This document shows positions 58,834 through 64,000 of a DNA stretch of 64,000 bases, one piece after another. A model generated the notes under the pieces. That model did no database searches and had not been told where the DNA came from. It worked only from the letters and a program-made list of their open reading frames with translations. Position 1 is the stretch's first letter; each line of letters begins with the position of its first letter. Made by a program: the position numbers and the translations under genes. The stretch is taken from the NCBI GenBank assembly GCA_037893225.1, contig JAZGUH010000947.1, positions 62,001-126,000 on the forward strand, given 5' to 3'. Origin of the DNA: Hippasteria phrygiana. Its lineage: Eukaryota; Echinodermata; Asteroidea; Valvatida; Goniasteridae.

Positions 58834-61800
58834 GGGTGGGGTGGGGTGCCGGATACATGTATTATGTTTTGTTGTACCTGGTTTTTTTAGTGTAGGCCTA
58901 ATTGACTATTTTTTAACTTAAATTCCTTGATCGTATGAAAGTGCTTTTTGCTAATTGGGATGATTTTTGTGGTGTTTTTTCTTTCTTTTGTATTCTTGTA
59001 ATACTTTATTTTGTTTGTGTTAAAATTGTGGCTGGAGAACTACTCGATAGTTATTAAGTTAACGTTTTTAGTGATCCTGCAGGGGTGCCATTTATTACTA
59101 TTTACATGTGTATGTATTTATATTGGTCACGTGTCTTTCCTGAATGGAAAAACTTTTATTAATATTACCGGTTCACGGCAGACAAAATTAAATGTGATGA
59201 AAATGTTTACGAATTACAAGTCGATACGACAGTCAGGTATATTTCAAAAAGATCAAATAATTAATTGATGCCACAATGTAAACAATGAGGTAATTATCAA
59301 ACAATCATAAAATTATGCTACTAAATACGCGATCCGGATTTTCGTTGCGCGAACGATTATACAGTTCATTATGATGACAACGAAGGGGCACAAAGCGTAG
59401 ACTGGAAGAGACAAGAATATGAAGATGGTACAGAAGAAACAACAGAGACGGGGCTTATAGCTGAACTGCAAGGGATGATCTGGAATAGTTGGACGGCGAA
59501 CACTCCTGGAGCTCACGACGGGGACGAAAACACACACAGGGGTCGTTCCTCTCGTCGACTGCACTTATTTTAGAAGAAATGGTGGAAACAGGCTCATGTA
59601 GGAGGCAAGGTGGCATTGATCCTGACTGCTTGCAGGCTGACGTCAGAAATCATACTAAATATTATAAAACTAAACCTAACATAATAAAGAATAACTATGC
59701 CAGAAACATAACAATAATCAAACACTAAAAGATATAAACGAAAGGAAAGAAATATTCGCTTAGTAAAGAGAAGATTAAACCCTACAAAATTACATGTATC
59801 TTGTCTCTGGAGAAAACAGTAAAGCCACTTAAATCCTTGGCCTAAGGTTCAAGCAAAAGACACTTCGGACCAAATCCTAAAAGTTAATAGAAACCTATCA
59901 ACTGAAACAACCGACCGGTAGTTCAGATACTTTCAAAACGGCCTTAAAAGGAACAAACAACTCAAAGAACAACTAAAGAACTGGTCAGCTATAAAATGTC
60001 CAGACTTAAAATGAAGCAAAGTAGATCATAGAGGAACATTAGCTACAAAATCCATTAAAGTATACACTCTAAAGAAACTGCGTTCAGCAACCAAACACCG
60101 TATCCTGCCATCAGTCTGTAAACCGGGGGTTTTAGAAGTCAGACATTACGTGCCCAATTCATAAACATCAATGTTCAACGGCTAAACACTATCCGTCAAT
60201 ACACTAAACATGTTTAGTATGTACACGTGTTTACAAACTGATAGCAAGAAAGTGCCTAATTGATAAACACCACTTTTGCATTGTAAAGACATCTAAAATT
60301 TAATAAGAACGTCGCAAGCAATCAATGAATAACTATGAATAATACGAATGAATTATCAAACTAAATGAAAGAGTCCTCTAAATTGATAATAATAACATAA
60401 CAACTATAAAGAGAATTCAAAATATTTCCTAATCTAGGGAAAGTACTAAATGAATATCAGTATCAAATATTAATTTACCATGAGGGTAAATCAATTAAAT
60501 AACAACACCATTATTATGTACATCATAAGAACAGAAGAGAATTCGGGGACTCATCTATTTTAGAAGAAATGGTGAAAACAGGCTCATGTGGGAGGCAAGG
60601 TGGCATTGATCCCGACTGCTTGCAGGCTGAAGTCAAAATGCCCCAACCACCTACATGAGGCCTAACCCCGAATTCTGGAGGTCAAAAAGCTAGGCCATGC
60701 CCGAGATGAGACCGGGGTCGTAAATAAATTTCGGCCACAGCTAAGGACGATTGATAAAGCTGCATGGCCAAGAAAACAAAATAACCTTGTCCATTCTAAA
60801 AAGTGGAATTTTTGGGGGTGTGACATATTCTTTTCCTCTATTGTTGTGTATACCTGCGAAATAATAAATTAAATGAAATAAAATGAAATTTCGACCTCAG
60901 CTTGTCGACCATCACTCTTGACACTGACATCAACTTGATTGTAGCAAGATCTCCAGGTATCGCGGTCACTCATGATCGAGTGACCTAATTTCAGAGGCTC
61001 TCAATTAAGACCAGAGTCATCAAGAAAAACTTGCACATATGTTTTCTGACGTAAGCCGTTGGATGCATGCTTGGGTTCCTAGACTATTATAAGGCCTAAC
61101 AGTGTGTTTGAAACTTCATCTTGGTGCCAATGAATGTCCTGCTGCACCGACGCATTCTGGTTGTGGTACTAGGATTTCAGCAGGAAGGTTATAAGGCCTT
61201 CCCGTGCGACATTTCGTCATCAAGTATGGATTTCTCTAGACAGGGACACAGGGTGCTGTCCAAGTATATAGGTAAACCTATTCACAGTGTTAAGCACATG
61301 ATCTCCAATGGTGATGGCATCATGGCAGGTGGAACGTATTCCTTAAGGCAGGTTGAAACCAGCAGTTTTTTACCACCGTGACAGTCCTTTGTCTTCAAAA
61401 TTGTTGTCCTTTTTTCCTATGGCTTTTTAAATATATAGATATATTTATTGTAATTATTTTCGTTTTATATTACACGTGTAACTAAGTAGGTCTATGTGTG
61501 TGTGTTTTTGTTTGTTTGTTTGTTTGTTTGTTTGTTTGTTTTTGTGTTTTTTTTAATTGTGTATTTTAAATTGATTGATAACGCCACCTGTTATATTTTA
61601 TATCTTGTGTTCAACACAATTTTAATTATTATTATTTTTATCTGTAAATCATGTACAATTTGGCCTTTTGGCCACGACGCATGAGTTTTAATAAACCAAA
61701 CTAAACCAAACTAAACACGTGCCACGCATTATGCACCACATAACTCGCGCCTGAAGTTTTTTTTATATCTTATAGCGCCCTCATCTCGTCACGCAACACT

Positions 61801-62344
61801 GGCCGGCCAGACACGGATCTTACGTTAGAGTCAACTGGCTCCCAGTCTCTCCATTGTCTGTTTCTTTCGAAAGAGGGTGGGAGATGTCAGTAAATTGGCA
61901 ATATTTAGCAATTTCCATGCATTATTGTTTTTTTTAAGCTCTATACATTAAGAATTATTATAAAACCAAATTTAAGATAAATATATAGAGACCTTTTGTG
62001 TATTTTGAAATTACAACAATTGTACGAGGATTATTGTTTTGTCGTCATTTTTATTTATGACTGTTGATTCACACATACGTACACGGATATGTCTGATCTT
62101 GGCTTGGTCTGGTGATAGGCAAATTAAATAACCAAAAACCCAAAGTATGTCTGAATTCTGTGCCTTAAGTGACCGTTAAAGTGATGTTTAAGGAACCTTT
62201 TGCCATAGTAAGTATTTAAATGGTTTGTAGTGATACATTTTGGTGTGTTTTAATGGCATAATGCGTTTCGCAACGGTTATTGAACAAACAAGGGAAGTCC
62301 CCATACGCGCAATACGTAGCCATGTTCTGTTGATTGTTGAGGAA
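58834..62344. other. Intergenic, no gene recognised
   Basis: AT-rich. Holds an 84-bp direct repeat (59567-59650 and about 60557-60640, 990 bp apart) containing GGCAAGGTGGCATTGATC, and a (TTTG)n tract at 61507-61543. Several short frames look random. Confidence 0.5.
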
Positions 62345-63620
62345 AGAGTTTAATACCCCTCACTAAAATGGATCAGGAACAGCAAAATCTTACAAAATAA
62401 CCAACCCTCCTTGATAACAACTGTCTAAACATGTGGCACAACCAGTTATTTCAAGATTTATGTCAGCAAAATCTGTAAAATAATGAGGCAGAAATCGACA
62501 TGTATGTGAACACGTTGAGTTACCATACACTGTGCACCGTGCCAAGAACATCTTACCCCTAGAAATATGGGGCTCCTACCGGAACCCCATAGAAAGAAGC
62601 CTATTTTTCCCCATAGGCTAGTACAGCAAGAATAAGAAGTCATTTTCAATGCACTCACGTTTACATTGTGCGCACGAAAACCGCTGCACAGTTTTCCCAA
62701 AAAATCCGTAATATCATCATTTACATCGCTGTCATTATTTCAGCAAACAGCTGTTAGATATCGAGCCCCGAGGCGCGCGCAGTGCGGCTGGCCAATAATC
62801 GATCGGAAAACATCGTTCATGTTCAAAAATCCGCTCCATTACTTTGTACACAGCTGGTTTGTGCATGCACCGAGTTGCATGAACAATTCATTTTTTTTCC
62901 AGGTTTAACTTGAGCATATTCTAATTTTGAGGGGATGACAAGCTGCATGAATGACTACTCTGCCGGCAAGGTGAGTGTTTGGTTGATATATTCAGGGAAA
63001 CGGAAGATATCGGCAAGATCTAAACCGACCGTAACGAACCCTATAGAATTCCTTCCAGCTCTAAATGGCGAATCTCACATGTCATGAGCCTAGAGCTGGA
63101 ATTTTCAAGCTAGTGTGCGCCAAGCAAAAGATCGCCGAAAGCGGTTCCAATTTTCGAAAAAAGGTAAAAAGAAATCTCTGATCCGTACTGACAGCGAATG
63201 ACACGACATGCACGATGCGACTGTTGCCGGCCGGCCGGGTCATGTGCGCTGGTTGGACCAGACAAGCTCATGATTATTCATGTCAAAAATCTAAAATACG
63301 GCGCACACGGCATGCACTGCCGTCGTGTCCGTTACCGTCTGCATCGCGCGCAGTGATCACTACGTACTAGCCTATAGGAAAAATAGGCTTCTTTCTATGG
63401 GGTTCCGGTAGGAGCCCCATATTTCTAGGGGTAAGAACATCTAACACAGAAAACACAAACTTTCTTCCCCTATATTTCACTAAAATTTCCTTCAAAAATT
63501 ATCAAATTTAGAGGTGGTGCCAAGTGTTTATACAATTCTGAAAACAGATTGATATTTTTTTTCCAAGATTTGCTGTTTCTGACTGAATCTTGTAGGGGGT
63601 ATTAAAGTAAAATCTTTCCG
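62345..63620. mobile_element. Interspersed element X, copy 2, split by the MULE-like element
   Basis: Ends AGTTTAATACCCCTCAC and GGGGGTATTAAAGTAAAATC pair as inverted repeats. The left half matches 3660-3900 (AACATGTGGC, TTTATGTCAGCAAAATCTGT). Confidence 0.75.
62554..63433. mobile_element. MULE-like element with perfect 9-bp duplication
   Basis: 880 bp with arms of about 75 bp beginning TACCCCTAGAAATATGGGGC. AGAACATCT is repeated exactly at 62545-62553 and 63434-63442. The undisturbed relative at 3879 confirms the target sequence. The interior is not recognisably coding. Confidence 0.88.
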
Positions 63621-63879
63621 AAAAACACTACTAAGTCTTGTAAAGATTGGAATTTCCTCATTTTTTGTTAATTCCAAGTTGCATGCCTGAGTAATCGATC
63701 ACATTGAAGCATCCATCTTGGGGGCTCCAGCTGTATTGTGGACCGAAATACGACCATTTCCTGATTTTAAAAAAGACAATCTGCCAGTTTTGCTAATTTT
63801 GTGATTTCGTTTTCAGATCAAAGTTTTTGTTTGTTCTTTTTTGCTGTGATCCGGTCTCGCCCCTTTTCCACTATTCAGA

Positions 63880-64000
63880 TGTGAAATCCTCTGGGCATGC
63901 GCAGTCAGTCGTTTCTTGGCACGCTCGGCTATATATAAACTGCCCCATCTGTCGAGTCGCCAAATGGCGGAGGAGTAAACGCTCCTAACTAGAGCGCTCG
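63880..64000 (+). promoter_or_regulatory. Probable promoter of a gene beyond the right edge
   Basis: GGGCATGCGCAG (NRF1-like) at 63893-63904, a TATA box TATATATAAA at 63930-63939, and CAAATGGCGG (YY1-like, common at transcription starts) at 63961-63970. The ATG in that last motif opens only MAEE before a stop, so it is likely untranslated leader. Confidence 0.45.

Noticed and set aside
59313..59564. Minus-strand frame with a hydrophobic segment resembling a receptor transmembrane helix
   Set aside because: One hydrophobic stretch, with no neighbouring helices or conserved receptor motifs. Too weak to call.
61121..61381. 86-codon plus-strand frame starting MVPMNVLLHRRI
   Set aside because: No recognised motif, no clear splice context, and average composition. 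Indistinguishable from a chance frame.

Overview
The window is eukaryotic, and most likely comes from a marine invertebrate deuterostome; an amphioxus (Branchiostoma-type) genome fits best. The evidence is short intron-split exons with GT/AG boundaries, two deeply conserved animal genes, a non-LTR retrotransposon, and a very high density of small inverted-repeat elements. The species call is an inference: no rRNA or mitochondrial marker is present to test it.

Genes. A divergent gene pair shares a roughly 720 bp promoter. Leftwards (minus strand) lies the 5' part of CDV3 (exons at 6318-6112, 2075-1999 and 1028-about 913; the rest lies left of the window). Rightwards (plus strand) lies a complete mitochondrial pyruvate dehydrogenase kinase (PDK) gene of 12 coding exons, 7039-46063, encoding 410 residues. 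All 11 junctions keep frame. The intergenic promoter holds a near-consensus ZNF143/STAF-type site. Further right, 56070-54358 (minus) is a plausible two-exon gene for a small secreted cationic protein that I do not recognise. At the right edge, a TATA box and a YY1-like start region may be the promoter of a gene beyond the window.

Mobile DNA by region. 1-6000 (CDV3 intron and flank): a hAT-type MITE touching CDV3 exon 3, a hairpin MITE, and a composite foldback element (3955-5687) with minisatellite arms and an 8-bp target duplication. 7154-21791 (PDK intron 1): a broken CR1/Jockey-group LINE, a unit holding convergent THAP-like and SAP-like coding segments between 19-bp inverted repeats, a hAT element, and several TTAA and TA MITEs. 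21934-45913 (other PDK introns): more hAT MITEs with exact 8-bp duplications, one carrying a nested foldback, an element built of degenerate CGTGCGAC units, head-to-tail tRNA-derived SINEs, a piggyBac-like MITE, and a 3 kb TTAA-bounded nest that contains a Mutator-like MITE and a Tc1 relic with 220-bp inverted repeats. 46064-64000: a four-level nest of elements (46344-48223), a 1 kb element with repeated GGCGGCCGCC palindromes, three hAT MITEs, a LINE fragment, a 36-bp perfect palindrome, and a MULE-like element (62554-63433) with a perfect 9-bp duplication.

All exon boundaries and target duplications were read by eye from the sequence. Family names for mobile elements rest on duplication length, terminal motif and a few recognisable protein segments. 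No homology search was possible.
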